Shown here piece after piece: positions 36,456-49,538 of a DNA stretch of 64,000 bases; the stretch's first letter is position 1, and the number at the start of each line of letters is the position of its first letter. Origin of the DNA: Impatiens glandulifera (lineage: Eukaryota; Streptophyta; Magnoliopsida; Ericales; Balsaminaceae); NCBI RefSeq assembly GCF_907164915.1, contig NC_061862.1, forward strand, positions 91,715,995-91,779,994, read 5' to 3'. The position numbers and the translations under genes were made by a program. The notes under the pieces were generated by a model. It did no database searches and was not told the origin of the DNA. It worked only from the letters and a program-made list of their open reading frames with translations.

Positions 36456-38850
36456 TTAATAATAATGAGTATTATTTATTTTATAGGTATTTTGAAAAGA
36501 ATAATAATAATGATAATAATAAAATAAAAATAAGTTAAAATATATAAAAGAAAATAATAATTTTAATAATTGAGTTGAATTTAAATAATTTAATCTATAA
36601 CTAATGTGTTATTTATTTTGTAAATATTTTTAAAAAATAAATAAAACTCATAATATATATTTTAAATAAGCAAATAAAAAGGCTAAATAAAATAATATAT
36701 ATTAATTTTGTTTATTTAAAGAATAAATAAATAAATATTGACCGGACAAATATTATGAAACTAATGGTATTAGTGAATTGCTAAATTTGTAGAAATGAAT
36801 TCTAAAGGGAAAGTCAAATTCTTTCGTAGAGGAAACAAGACATGGCTATGGTTGAGACTACTATAAATAGATTCCCAAGACAAAGAAAATATGATATTGA
36901 ACGCTAAAGATCAATTTTGTTTTTCAAATTTTTGTCCAAATTTTCTATTTTGATTCGATGTTATTTGAGTGTTAGGTGTTTAAAAAATATTTAACGGTTT
37001 CTATGAAGCATTTAATACTCAAGGTAAGCTTTCAATTTGTTCTATAGACAAATTTCAATATATTTGATTTTAGTATATTTAATTTACAACTTAATTCATT
37101 AGATTATTGACAGAGATTCGCTATCAACATAATTTAGAAAGTTTTGGTTAAATTAATATTATTTCATTCACTCTATCTTGAAAATACTTAAATTTAGATT
37201 TGAAAATTGGAAAAACACATTTGTTTTGTGAGAGTAAGTTTTGTAGGTAGGGTTAGAGCCCATAACGAATTATGTGTCCGGCCTAGGCCTCATACTGAAA
37301 CATGGATCCAAAACCCATTAACTGACACAATGGCCCTCAGGTCCACTTTGTTTGGTTTTGTTTTGTTTTCATTTTATTTAGTTATTTTGTAGTTAATATC
37401 TTGAACCATATTATAATTTTTTTAAAAATTATAAAAAAACAATTAAATGTATTATTTTTAACAAAAGTAAATTTTTTATTTCCCGTAGATATTATTATTA
37501 ATTTCTATAAATGGATTATAAAAGCTTCAAAATTTATGGGTATTTATTTATACTCAATAAAATAATTTATGAATATAATAAATTTTTAATTTCACTTATT
37601 TTTATCATCTTCCTCATTTCAAGACAACTAATTTTATTTAATTTAAGGAATTATTATTATACTTAGATTGTGTTTGGTATTGTGTTTGGTAGAAGGTATT
37701 ATATTATTGGATAATATTATTATCTTAATAGTAAAATTGTAAAAGTGTTTGGTTAAATTGATTTTATATCAATAATAAAATTAACTGTACCTTACACATG
37801 TTACAAGAAGGTATTAAAATTTTAATTTATTTTTAATCTTATTTTTTTAATATTAACATTTATTTGTTTATTTAATTTTTTTTATTAAAATTTAATTATT
37901 AAACTTTTATTAGTTTTAGTATATATTATCATTTTTTTAAAATAAACTTATTTTATAAATTTTAAATAATTTTAAATTTTATTTATTTTTACAAAGAAAG
38001 TTAATTTTTATTTTATAATTAATAGTATAAAAATAATAATAATGTTATTATTAATTATAATTAGTATCTCTTAAATGTCAGTTCAATAATTTAAGAAAAT
38101 ATATTATCTTTCCTATTTTAAACTAAATTATGAAATAATACTAATTATTTATTTTTATATATTATTATTAATTTAAAATAATAACTTAATTATATTATTA
38201 TTTATTTATGTATTATATTATTAATAATATTTAAAGTAATTAAAATAAATTGTAAAAAATATTAAAATATCAATAAAGTTAATTAAAAATAACATTAAAA
38301 AAGATAAAATAAAAATTAAAAAATATATATTATTTTATTTTTATACTTAAATTTTATACCATCTCCAAACAAAAAATTATAAATCTATATATTTTATATA
38401 ATGTCTTATACTTCCAAACAAACAATAATATATATAAATTATACTCTTTTATACATCTTTACAATTTATACAACGGATAGAATTTGATAAAATAAACTGA
38501 ATAAAATAAGTGTAAAATATTTCAAAATAATGGTCAAATTATTAAAATTATTAAAAATATAGGCCTTTTCTCATTTGTAACTAATTAGCATCGAACCCTT
38601 AAAAAAATCTCTTATCGGAAGCGTTATTGTTTACACGTAAAACTATTTCTTTTCTTTAATGGTCATTGTTATTACTCATATCTTTTAATGTACATATGTA
38701 ACACGCCAAATCATTTCTTCCAATAAACCTCTCGATGTCAAAACTACCAACCGTGTTAAACAAATCAAGAAATCACAAAATAATTTTACTAGTTTCTAAT
38801 TTGGTGTAGTAACTTCTTTTCTAACCATCATAAGGCTAAAAGCAAACATT
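36456..38850. other. AT-rich intergenic DNA with a promoter-like site
   Basis: CTATAAATAG at 36861-36870 followed by a leader and a CTCAAG|GTAAGC donor-like site near 37019-37028 looks like an old promoter and first exon, but no coding exon follows. 37672-38425 may be a decayed element: GTGTTTGGTAGAAGGTAT at the left resembles the inverse of TATACTTCCAAACAAAC at the right. Neither is firmly supported. Confidence 0.35.
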
Positions 38851-39470
38851 GCTCTAATACAATTTGTTGAGGGAGAGGTGCAATATGTTGCTATCCTTGG
38901 ACAAGTAGAAAATGTACAAACCAACCAAACTTACGGATAATGGATAATGTTTGACACACATTCTCTCCAAAAAAAAATAATGCTTTAAGAATAAAAGAAG
39001 TGAACCAATAATGGAAATATCAATAGAACAACATAAGGTTTTTATAGTGGTTCAACAAAATACCTACATCCATTTACCAAGGTAGAACAAGGCTATTCAC
39101 TATGAACAAATAGTGAAGTTACCAAAAGATATATTAAGACTTACAAGAAACCCTTTAAACTAAAAAACTGAAATATTCTCTTAGACAACTTCACTTTCAC
39201 TTGTGAAATGAATATATTTTAACTCACTTCAGATTGCAGCACTATCTTATGAGGTTCTCTTAAACTTCCATTAAATAGCCAATGTCCAAAAAATAAGAGT
39301 TTTAGGACAGGTCAAATAGGAGATATGTAATTGTTACAAAATAGCTTAATTTGAAAATTTTCAGCGGTGTATTGTCACTTTCAACTTCGGTTAGTAAACC
39401 AAGAATTCTAATTAACTTGTAAAATTAACTTTCAGCGGTGTTTTGCTTTCTTCAACGCTTTATTATATCA
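38851..39470 (-). mobile_element. LTR retrotransposon remnant: primer-binding site plus 5' LTR
   Basis: GCTCTAATACAA (38851-38862) is the reverse complement of the plant initiator-Met primer-binding site TGGTATCAGAGC with two changes. Two bases further TGTTGAGGGAGAGG begins the LTR (reading its 3' end on the minus strand). LTR-like sequence continues with TTTTATAGTGGTTCAACAAAATACC and CCTACATCCATTTACCAAGG. The far LTR end (about 39470) and the internal domain left of the site are not resolved. Probably Copia-like (inference). Confidence 0.55.
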
Positions 39471-39809
39471 TTTTCTAAGACATGAATCACTAAATGGATC
39501 AATGACATTGCAGTACATTTTCATTCTTCAATCAAAATTAATTACCAAAATTAACTCATTTTATTTTATGTTTTTTTTAACATTAGTTTTTTAATAATGA
39601 ATTAAATTTTAATCTTCTTGTCATTAATTTGATTAAAATTTAATATTAATATATTGATCACCAATTGCAAGAAATTTTTCTTAAAATGAAAGTGTAATTC
39701 AAAATAATAATTTTTTTTTTGTTAATTGATAAACAAAATTTATTTATCAAATATTTTTATTTAGATTTTTTAATAATAAAAAGTTATAATATATATCTAT
39801 ATAATATAA

Positions 39810-39970
39810 GAGAAATGATTAGGTGAGAGAATTTGGTGAGGTAATCTTATTCGCTGAAAAAATCAAATAATTTCTCTCTTTTCACTCTTTTCTCCCACTT
39901 TTACATTTTTCAACCAATGAAGTTAATGCCAAGTCAATCTCTCACCAAATTCTCTCTTTCTATCACTCTT
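39810..39970. mobile_element. MITE in duplication copy 1
   Basis: GAGAATTTGGTGAG near the left end is the inverse of CTCACCAAATTCTC near the right end. The outer parts (GAGAAATGATTAGGTGAG and CTTTCTATCACTCTTC) are looser. The element is about 160 bases long and non-coding. Confidence 0.6.
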
Positions 39971-40201
39971 CATAATATAATGATGCTTAAAATTTAAATT
40001 TATCACCATCGTCCACGTTAACAAATCCATATTAACAAGTAAATTCTATTTCTTAATAATTATTTTCTTTGTCTTAATATACATTTAAAGTCATTTTATT
40101 TCATACTCCTCTCACTAAAAACAAGTATTAAGATAATTATTATTATTTAATAATAATTACCATATCCATCCTCTATTAGAGGGAACCAGTAACAACATAG
40201 G

Positions 40202-40242
<41 letters not shown>

Positions 40243-40587
40243 CTCACTTGCTTAACTAACTTTTTTTTTTTTTAATTAAAAAATTTTAAACAAAAATTAA
40301 TAATAATTATTATTACTTTTTATAAGTAGTTGCATTTATAAAAAAAATTGTTTATATATATAAATAAAATAAATATGTAAAACTATATATAAATATAAAA
40401 TTTATAAATGAACATATGTGAGAGATATAAATTAATTAAAAAAAATTAGATATAATATATATTTACATATAATAATATAGAAATTAAAAAATATATAAAA
40501 TGAAATTAGTTATTATTATTACTTTATAAGTTATAAGGGATGTGCATCTATAAAAAAAAATAAAAAAAAATATTTAATTAGTAGAAA

Positions 40588-40620
<33 letters not shown>

Positions 40621-40884
40621 TTTATTTCTTTATTAATTTTATATAAATATATTTTATCTTATTTTTTTTTCTAACTAACCATATAAAATATATATTGTCT
40701 TATCATTAATTTGATTAGAATTTGGTATTAATATATTGATCACCAATTGCAAGAAATTTTTCTTAAAATGAAAGTGTAATTCAAAATAATAATTTTTTTT
40801 TTGTTAATTGATAAACAAAATTTACAAATATTTTTATTTAGATTTTTAATAATAAAAAGTTATAATATATATCTATATAATATA

Positions 40885-41054
40885 AGAGAAATGATTAAGT
40901 GAGAGAATTTGGTGAGGAAATTTGGTGAAGGAATGATTCGTTAAACAAATCAAATAATTTCTCTCTTTTCTCTTTTTTCTCACACTTTTACATTTCCAAC
41001 TAAAGAAGGTGATGTCAAGTCATTCCCACTCCAAATTCTCTCTCTATCACTCCC
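40885..41054. mobile_element. MITE in duplication copy 2
   Basis: The counterpart of the 39810 MITE, with GAGAATTTGGTGAGGAAATT at the left and CAAATTCTCTCTCTATCACT at the right. Its presence in both copies at the same place shows that the MITE is older than the tandem duplication. Confidence 0.6.
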
Positions 41055-41713
41055 CATAATATAATTATGCTTAAAATTTAAACTTATCATTGTCCACATT
41101 AACAAATCCATATTAACAAGATAAATTGTATTTCCTAATAATTATTTTTTTTCTCTTAATATACATTTGAAGTCATTCTATTTCATTCTCCTCTCACTAA
41201 AAACAAGTATTAAGATAGTAATTATTATTTAATAATAATTACCATATCCATCCTCTATTAGAATAGTATATATATATATACTATTCTCACTTGTTTAACT
41301 AACTTTTTTTTTTTTTTTTTTAAGAGAAATTAAAAAATTTTAAAAAAAAATTATTATTATTATTATTACTTTATAAGTAGTTGCATTTATAAAAAAATTT
41401 GTTTATATATATAAATAAAATAAATATGTAATACTATATATAAATATAAAATTTATAAATGAATATAAGTGAGAGATATAAATTAATTAAAAAATTATAT
41501 ATAATATATATTTACATATAATAATATAGAAATTAAAAAAATATATAAAATGAAATTAGTTATTATTATTACTTTATAAGGTATAAGGGATGTGCATTTA
41601 TAAAAAAATAAAAATATTTAATTAGTAGAAAATATATATATATATATATATATATTATATTATATATTTTATTTCATTATTTTATCTTATATTTTTTTTC
41701 TCACTAACCATAT

Positions 41714-41718
<5 letters not shown>

Positions 41719-41765
<47 letters not shown>
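41719..41765. repeat. (AT)n microsatellite
   Basis: About 47 bases of TA repeat immediately after the tandem duplication. Confidence 0.9.
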
Positions 41766-41771
<6 letters not shown>

Positions 41772-42035
41772 TTTTATAAATGATAAATAATAATAATTAT
41801 TTTTTTAAAACTATTTTCTCTTTATATATATATATTAAATATAATTATTTTATATATTATATTATTTTTCATCATTAATTTTATATAAATATATTTTATC
41901 TTTTATCATACATTTATATATATATATATATAATATTTTTTTATTGAATATAAATAATTTTTAATTAATATAAAATTAACTAATTGTAATATTAATATAT
42001 AAAATATATACAAACACAAAATAATAAAATTATTT

Positions 42036-42150
42036 TAACAAGTGGTCTAGCGGATAGAGTTTTCACATTTCATGTTTAAGATCAGGGTTCGAATCAATAT
42101 TAGATTTTCAAGAATGCATTCTTGACTATAATACATGGTGACGCAATTTT
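42036..42150 (+). mobile_element. tRNA-derived SINE (second type)
   Basis: AGTGGTCTAGCGGATAGAG is a good A box and ATCAGGGTTCGAATC a good B box at tRNA-like spacing. The downstream body (AGATTTTCAAGAATGCATTC) differs from the 12.66/30.1/59.7-kb family. No cloverleaf acceptor stem can be formed, so it is not a tRNA gene. Confidence 0.6.
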
Positions 42151-42169
42151 TAAACAAAGAATATGAGTC

Positions 42170-42870
42170 ATTAGAAAGTGTGAGGTTGAAATTAGTGGTT
42201 TGTTTGGCGAGTATTTGAAAATGTGAGGTCGAAATTAGTGGTTGGTTTGACGAGCATTTTAAAGTGTAAGGTCACGAGATGGAGGTCGGGGTGGTGAGTG
42301 GTTTGTTGGGCTACGGGATAAAGAGACATATGAAAAAGTTTGAGTCACAAGATGATGGTCAATTGAGGGTTAGTGGTTTATTTGACGTTGGATAAGAGGT
42401 TTGTGATCAACTGAGATTGATTGTTGATTTGTTGAAGTGAGAGTAAAAGAGAGGTCGACTAAGATTGGTGAGTGGTTTGTCGAGGGATAATGAGACATAT
42501 GAAAAAGGGTGAGTGACAAGATTATGGTCAGTGAGTGGTTTGTCGAGAGAATAAAGAGACATATAAGGGGAGATAATGAGACATGAAAAAGTGTGATTCA
42601 CAATATGAGGGTTAGTTGTGGGTTAGTGGTTGAGTTTTGACGATGAATAAGAGGTGTGTGATCAATTGAGATTGATTGTTGATTTGTTGAAGTAAGAGTA
42701 AAAAGAGAGGTCGATTAAAATTGATGAATGTTTTGTCGAGGAATAAAGTGACATATGAAAAATCACGAGTCACAAAATTAGAGTCAGTGGGTGGTTTGTC
42801 GAGAGAATAAATAGGCATATGAAAAAGTGTGAGTCATAATATGAGAGTCAATTGAGAGGTTAAGTAGATG
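42170..42870 (+). repeat. Degenerate minisatellite, Helitron-related
   Basis: Same vocabulary as the 8.0-10.0-kb array: GTGAGGTCGAAATTAGTGG, TTTGTCGAGGGATAATGAG, GACATATGAAAAAGTGTGAG, GATCAATTGAGATTGATTGT. About 8-10 imperfect units. The minus-strand reading frames here are repeat artefacts. Confidence 0.8.
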
Positions 42871-44890
42871 TAGTTGATTTAAAATATATGTTAACCTAAG
42901 TTTAGATTAAATTTAATTTTTATAAATTAAAATTAATTTTAAATTAATTAAATGTGAATAATATTAAAAATATTTATAAATAAAATTATATTTTGTATAT
43001 TATTTTATTTACACTAATTTTTTTAATAAGATAAAATCTGATAAGTTGTTTTAAATAAATAAAATCCAAAATTAAAGATTACAAATATTATAATAATAAT
43101 TTCTATTTTTATCAAATATTATATTGTAAATGAAATTGTATTTATTTATTTATTTATTTTAGTGATCTAATATAATAAATATATTTGTTTTTATTTATTT
43201 ATTTATGATATTATCCCTCCATTGTTTGTGAGAGAGAAACGTGGGATATGGTAAATTTGGAGCAGATCTAAATATGATGAGTTGTTATAAAATAAATAAA
43301 ATTCAAATTAAATATAACAAATATTATAATAATAATTTCTATTTTATCTAAATATTATATTGTAAATGAAATGAAATTATTTTTATTTATTTAATGATCT
43401 AATATAATAAATTAATATAATATTATTAGATCTAATGAAAAAATTATAATTATTTAAATATATTTCAAATTTATTAAGGATTATACTTATAAAAAGTATT
43501 AAAATCAATCATTTTTTTTTTTAAAATTAAAAACAATAATATAGCGTTGAATTGTAAAATATTATTGAAATAAAAGTAAAAGTTGTGACTTTGTTTATTG
43601 GACACAAAACACTATTACTTGTGTAATTATTTTTTTATAGTTTTGTAGGACCATAAATAAGTTAAACACACGATAAGCAATGACATGTTTTTTAATATAT
43701 GAGATAAGCTGTTTTAGAAATATATATTTATAAATATATTATATTTAAAATTAAAAAGGTTTAATTTGAAATGTATTATTTGTTTTAGAATTATTATATA
43801 ATTTAAAATATATTAAACCTTTCTATCTTTATATAAAATGAAAATAAATAGCTAATAAGTCTTGATCAATAAAAAAACAAAAGATTTAAACACTTAAAGC
43901 CTTTTTATAACCATTTTTCATAAGATCTAAAAGGATTCAAACAACAGTAAAGAAGTTACTCAAACTAAATTTATACATTTTTCTTATTTTAACTTAATTA
44001 AGTAGTACGATTATCAACTTTTATAAGACTGATTTAGGATCTTAAACACTAAGATGTTTATCACTATCCAGAAAAATATAATTAGAGATGGAATATAAAA
44101 AAACAAATAATTAGAGATGGAATATAAAAAAAAAACAAATCATGTAAAAAAGGACATAACAAACTAAAAGTCAAAAATACAGTGATTAACAAAGTGGTAG
44201 AGAAAGAGAGAAGGTATTGTAAGAAAAAAAAAAAAGTTAATCCCCGTAAACAAATATTTATTTAGTAGATGCGACGATACAGTTAAAAAATGAGAAGAAT
44301 ATCAGTGTAAAGAAACTCATACCCGAATGACATGATGTGGCAACAAAATATAAATACTAAATTAAGCATTACACGATTGATAAACTTAACACATTTTTTA
44401 AAAAGTGTAACAATAAATAAAAGTGATGTAAGCATAAAAATTTTATATACCCTAAATTATAGTAATATTATTTATTATTAATAATTTTTAATTTTTTATA
44501 TTTAAAAAAAAAGATAGGTTAAAAATCAAATTATGGCTAATTATTGTGATAATTAATTTTTAATTAAAAAATTAATTAAAAATGGAAAAATAATTTGAGG
44601 TTAAAATATTGTATTTATTTTATCCAAATTAAACTTAAAAGAGGTTGAAATAATTTAATTGTGGTTTTAAACATAAATTATGTATAATTTATGGCTTAAA
44701 ACAATTAAATAAATACCCCAAAAATATCCAAAAATAAAATAAACGAATAAGTTGTCATTAATATTTTTGTATTAATTTGGTGGAAAAAAAACCGCAAGAA
44801 AGATTAAAAATTCGATTTCAAATAACTCTGCTATTAAAAATATAAACTAATGATCATGTGTGACAGAAATTATGTTTAAATGTTACATTA
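42871..44890. other. AT-rich intergenic DNA
   Basis: No gene is seen. The word AAATAAATAAAATTCAAATTAAA-like near 43060 recurs near 43295 with ATTATAATAATAATTTCTATTTT, a diverged ~235-base direct repeat. AATTAGAGATGGAATATAAA occurs twice at about 44080 and 44110. Confidence 0.5.
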
Positions 44891-44899
44891 GAATCCATG

Positions 44900-47640
44900 G
44901 CCATCACATGAGCGCATATGCATCATCCAACGCCTCAAACACTTCCACGCATCCGGATGTAATAAAAGATGTGCGCGCCCAGGTCCACACCAGATCAACT
45001 GACGGGATCGTTAACCCCGTTATAGTCCAATCGTCTAGCGACCGACAGAACGTTAACGCAATAGAGCGTCCGTTTTAAAACAAAACAACGTCATTTTATT
45101 CGTCTCCTTCGCGAACGCCGGAAGCCCGCGACCGACGTCGGTGACCTTCCAAAATGCTTATCTCATTCGTTTCTCAACCTTATCCCTCCATTCTTTCACC
45201 CATGTGCACGTCTCATTCTCGCCATTATTACCCATAAGGTAAAAATTCAAAAGCTACCCTATACCTAGGATTCTAAGGAGTAAATTGAAACGGGAAAAAT
45301 GATTTCGGAAGAGAAATTGAAGTTGAATTCATCTATGGAATCGACTCAACTCGAGTATAAATAGTCTATAGGTGTTAAGCTTCTAATCCATCAAAAAAAA
45401 CATCATAAATTACAGCCTGATTGAAGATCCACCAAGAACTCCGATGACTAACTTTTGAAGAAAGCATTCTGGCGATCTAACTTCCGATTTAGGTTCAAAA
45501 AGCTTCATACACATCATTGGAGTGTTCTTCAATCAACTATAAGTTTCTAGAGCCACTATAATTTAATTTGTGATTTGAAATTAGATGTTTCCAAGTTTGA
45601 TTGGGTTGATCTTATTTATGGTTTAATTTTGTGTTTTCTTTAGTTGAAATCACTCCTTAGATGATTTCTAAGCTTTCTGTCGAAAGAGATTTCATCAATT
45701 CAACCTTAATCGGAAAAAACCTAAATTTGATTTGAAAATCTAGAAATTTTGAATTTCATTTCTTGAGCATTAAGCTTGAATTTTTTATTCAAATAATTGC
45801 CTAACATTCTTGTAAATATGTTAAGATGATTTTTAAATCATAAAATCAACATCCCGATCATGTTTGATCTGACTAATATTTTTAAAAAGGATTTGAATTT
45901 CAGTTTCAAAAATTGTTACATAGCTTGATTGGTGTTCTTTGGTTGTGTTCGACTATAAACATCATTTCAAAGTTGTAGGAACAAGAATTAGTCCTTGAGA
46001 TGACCTAAATCAAAAGTTCACAATTCTTGCCCTAGAAATCGGGTTGAGAAATTTATCATTGTAAAGCTCAATTGATTGAGTTTAGGGTTAAGAATTATGA
46101 TAACTATATACATATGAGTTGTTTGCAACTTACAGATCATGATTTCATGATCTATATCAAATATTATAAACCTGCAATTCTTCATACCAAATGAAGAACA
46201 CTCGGTCCCTATCGACCGAGAACTATATGTCCTGTCCGAGACCAAGGACCAAGAAAATTGACATAGGATCGAGACCAATGACCGATGTTCTTGAGTTAGG
46301 ACCAGTGTTCTTAAGCAAGGACTGAGAATTCTGATCGAGGATTCTCGCTTAGGACCGAAATGTATGAGCTAGGACCGAGATTCCCAAGTTCCACGACCGA
46401 GGAAGCTATATATGGGACCGAGACTCCCATACCTAGGACCAAATAACACGAGTTCAGGACCGAGCCTTTGGAACTCCAAGGCCAAACCCTCTGGTCCCTT
46501 GACCGAGTGTCCTAGCACCGATCCAGGCCACCTTCGGTCTAGACCGAGCCCATCCGAGCCTAGATCGGTAAAAATGGACCCAAGCCCTAAGACTCTAGTC
46601 CTAAGGCCTGTTTGGTTCTACTTTTCAAAATCCAAAATTATTTTTGTAATTTTGGAACCCTAATCCATTTTCAAATAATCTTGAAAAGTCAAAAAATGAA
46701 TTTTAAATATTTTTCAAACAAATATTTTGACTAAGGCCCCGTTTGGAATTTAATATTCAATTCTAATATGTTTATGATATTTTTTAAAATTTTTACTTAA
46801 TCTTATATCAACGCAATCGTAGATATGCCCTTCTAAATAATTTTGTACAATTATTTATGTAATCTAAACTTATCCTTGTTTAAAACCCTTAGACTATTAA
46901 TTAAAGGAAATAAATGTTATAAATAAAACTTTTGATAGCCAGATTTTTAATTCATGAATAAAACCGTCTTCGATGGGCGTGCAGGACATAGCGCAAAAGT
47001 CATTTCCCGAGTGTAACCAAATAAAGAACTCATTATGGAAACTTTAATATAAAGTACGTTTATATACGTACATTTTACTGATTCTTCTAAAATCATTTGG
47101 TGACTCTTTTATTAAATAAATAAGCTTTAAATTAATCATGTTTCGTTAATTTAAACCGGATTTTAAATCAGATTATTATTTGATTATAACAAATCCCTAG
47201 ATTATTAAAATTTGAATAACATTAATTATTTCTACATAGTTAATTTCAAAAGCTCACAAGTACTTTTCAAAATCTTTTAAAATAATGTTTCATTTTAAAA
47301 AAATGGATGACATGCAAACCAAGGTTGAAATGCATCGAACCTCGAGCCACCCCAGGATTGACTTAGGTTTTTTTCCGATTACAGCTAGAGAGTCGCGACA
47401 TCATTTTTAAAATTAGGAAAATAATTTAGGCGTATGCACGCCATAATTAGATATTTTTATGAATTCGTTGCTTCATTAAGTGTGAGAAATGACTAAAATC
47501 GTTATATCCCACCATGCCCCGATGGTATCTACTACAACCATTTTGGCTTTAAAAATTTATTTTTACACTCTACATTTTAATTTTTCACTTTTTTTTTGTT
47601 TAAACTAGTGCGAAGGTTGATTCTCCACGTTTGTGTGGAG
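44900..47640 (+). mobile_element. Dispersed repeat family, copy C
   Basis: The most complete copy. In order: GC-richer start with GACAGAACG, AAAACAAAACAACGTCATT (45078-45096), a TATA box TATAAATAG (45356-45364), an AT-rich leader, a GGACCGAG-type array (46195-46570), TTTTTGTAATTTTGGAACCC (46639-46658), GGACATAGCGCAAAAGTCAT (46984-47003), and CCGATTACAGCTAGAGAGTC with AAATTAGG (47376-47425). No coding region is present; open frames over the array are artefacts. An LTR of a large Gypsy-like element is possible, but this is inference only. Confidence 0.6.
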
Positions 47641-47994
47641 ATTTTAATTTTTATTTAAAAAAAGTAATACAAGCATACATACAAGTAAATAAAATCAAAA
47701 TTATACATAGAATGCAAACAAATTGAGCATAATGAAAATTGGGTTAGGGTCGTAGGACTTGTTCGTGCGGGATACTTCGTTCGAGTTTTCAATTAGTAGA
47801 AAAATCTCGGTCGGATGTTTGACTCCACGGTCAACCTCGATTTAAAGGTCCTAGCCAAAAGCACCAAGAACAAATAAAAACATAATTTTGCTCTAAATAA
47901 AATTTAATTGCATATAAACATCCCTAACATGAATCAAGCACCAAATATGCATCCATAATATCAAAGAATCCTATTCAAGAATCCAGCATATGGA

Positions 47995-49060
47995 CATGCT
48001 AAATCAAAAATGAAATTGTATAGTCTTGAAGAAAATACTAAGAACTAGAGGAGAGGCATATCAGATGATGAAGTTTAAAATCAGTAACGGAAAGGGAATA
48101 TTATTCTGACACGATCCATGGCTAAAGAATAGTCATATAATTCTTCGAGAGGAATCTCAATCTATCAAAGTCAGGATCAGAAGAAATTATCTCTTGTACT
48201 CAATTATAGATATTCAAGAAGGAAAATACAACTCTATTCTAAGGAGTTTTACAGAAGGAGTCATAATTTTGAATCTGATCAATAATATGCAATTAAATAG
48301 AAACACTAATACAAAGAGTTGGGATACTGCTATGAATGGAAAGTTTATGGCAGGAAAAGTATGGGAGATCATTAGAACAAATGAGATAGTGGTCGATTGA
48401 CATAAAGTAGTCTGGTCATCAATGGTTATACATCAATATCAATTCATCATTTGGCTGACATTCAAGAAAAGATTGGCGAAAAGAGACAAAATTAAGATAT
48501 ATATGAATATTTTGGACGTCAATTGCCAATCTGCACAGTAAAAGATGAAATCATTGACCACCTGTTTGGGGAGTGCACGTTTATATCTAATGTGGATCAA
48601 TTTTTATCATAACAAGAATATCATTAACTTTCCAAGTACATGAAACAAAATCATAGAGCTTGTAAAGAAAAATGGGGCGATAACTTCTATGCGGATGTTT
48701 TCAAATGCTTCTTTGGAGCCTTGATCTACAATACCTAGAGAGAAAGAAATACAAGAATTCAAAAAACGAATAAGAGAATAGAAGGAAAAGTTTGGGATGA
48801 TATTGTTTCTGATGACAATGCTCTCATATACATGGAGTGGAATTTCGATTAATGAAGACAGTTGGAAGTTTAGTCAAATGTAGAATATCCCCTATGAATT
48901 ATTACAAGGGAAGGAAGGTTCAAATAGTTCTTGTTTGATGCTTTGTTTGTAATTCAATTGTTGGTTGTTATGTTTATTATGTAATCCAATTGTTTGAAAC
49001 TCAATTGGTATTTTCAATAAAGATAGAGTATATCTTGCTTTGTTGTAGAAAACCATTTCT
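47995..49060 (+). pseudogene. 5'-truncated LINE: C-terminal reverse transcriptase / zf-RVT region
   Basis: Plus-strand fragments match the C-terminal part of plant LINE ORF2: FKISNGKGILFWHDPWLKN (about 48068-48124), KFMAGKVWEIIRTNEIVVD (48340-48397), then HKVVWSS after an in-frame TGA at 48398-48400 where Trp is expected (the conserved WHKVVW), IIWLTFKKRLAKRDKI (about 48447-48494), DEIIDHLFGECTF (48548-48586) and RERNTRIQ near 48740. The usual order is kept. Frameshifts and stops show it is dead. The 3' region with TTGTTTGTAATTCAATTG and a TTCAATAAAGATAGAG tail fits a LINE 3' end. The 5' part of ORF2 is absent, as in most LINE copies. Confidence 0.75.
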
Positions 49061-49499
49061 CACTTTTGAATTTTTAATAAAATGACACTAAGTCGTTTTC
49101 TAAAAAAAACAATGACATTATATTCAATTAGGGAACTATTTGAGGGGAGCGAAAATTTTGTATCAAAAGTGTAGCGAACAACGTGGAACGATGATTAGGA
49201 CTTGCTTATTAAATATAATTCAAAAAGTCTATTTCTATTTTCACATATTAATTTGTAAATATATATTTATATATTTTTGTTTCGTTAATTTATTTATTTA
49301 TTTTTATTTTTAAAATAATTATAGGGAGAATAAATAAAGCAAATAACAAAATATATAAATATATAAATTAAAATATATATTATATTATATTTTTGAGAAT
49401 AATAATATGGATAATGAATAAATTAAATAATATATTATTGAAGTAATTTGACTCAAAGTTATATTATATATATTTAGATTTACTCAAAGTTAGTAAAAA

Positions 49500-49538
<39 letters not shown>

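Larger units (their letters stand above)
39619..41712. repeat. Tandem duplication of a ~1.08-kb unit
   Basis: Copy 1 (about 39619-40696) and copy 2 (about 40697-41712) share long blocks: TATTGATCACCAATTGCAAG, AAGAAATTTTTCTTAAAATG, GTGTAATTCAAAATAATAAT, CCTCTCACTAAAAACAAGTA, TACCATATCCATCCTCTATT, GGGATGTGCAT. Copy 1 carries an (AT)n at 40209-40239. Each copy contains one MITE. Non-coding. Confidence 0.9.

Noticed and set aside
42036..42150. Possible tRNA gene
   Set aside because: A and B boxes are present but acceptor and anticodon stems cannot be formed; it fits a SINE head.
46412..46663. 83-codon Pro/Ser-rich open frame
   Set aside because: It arises from the GGACCGAG word array of repeat copy C.
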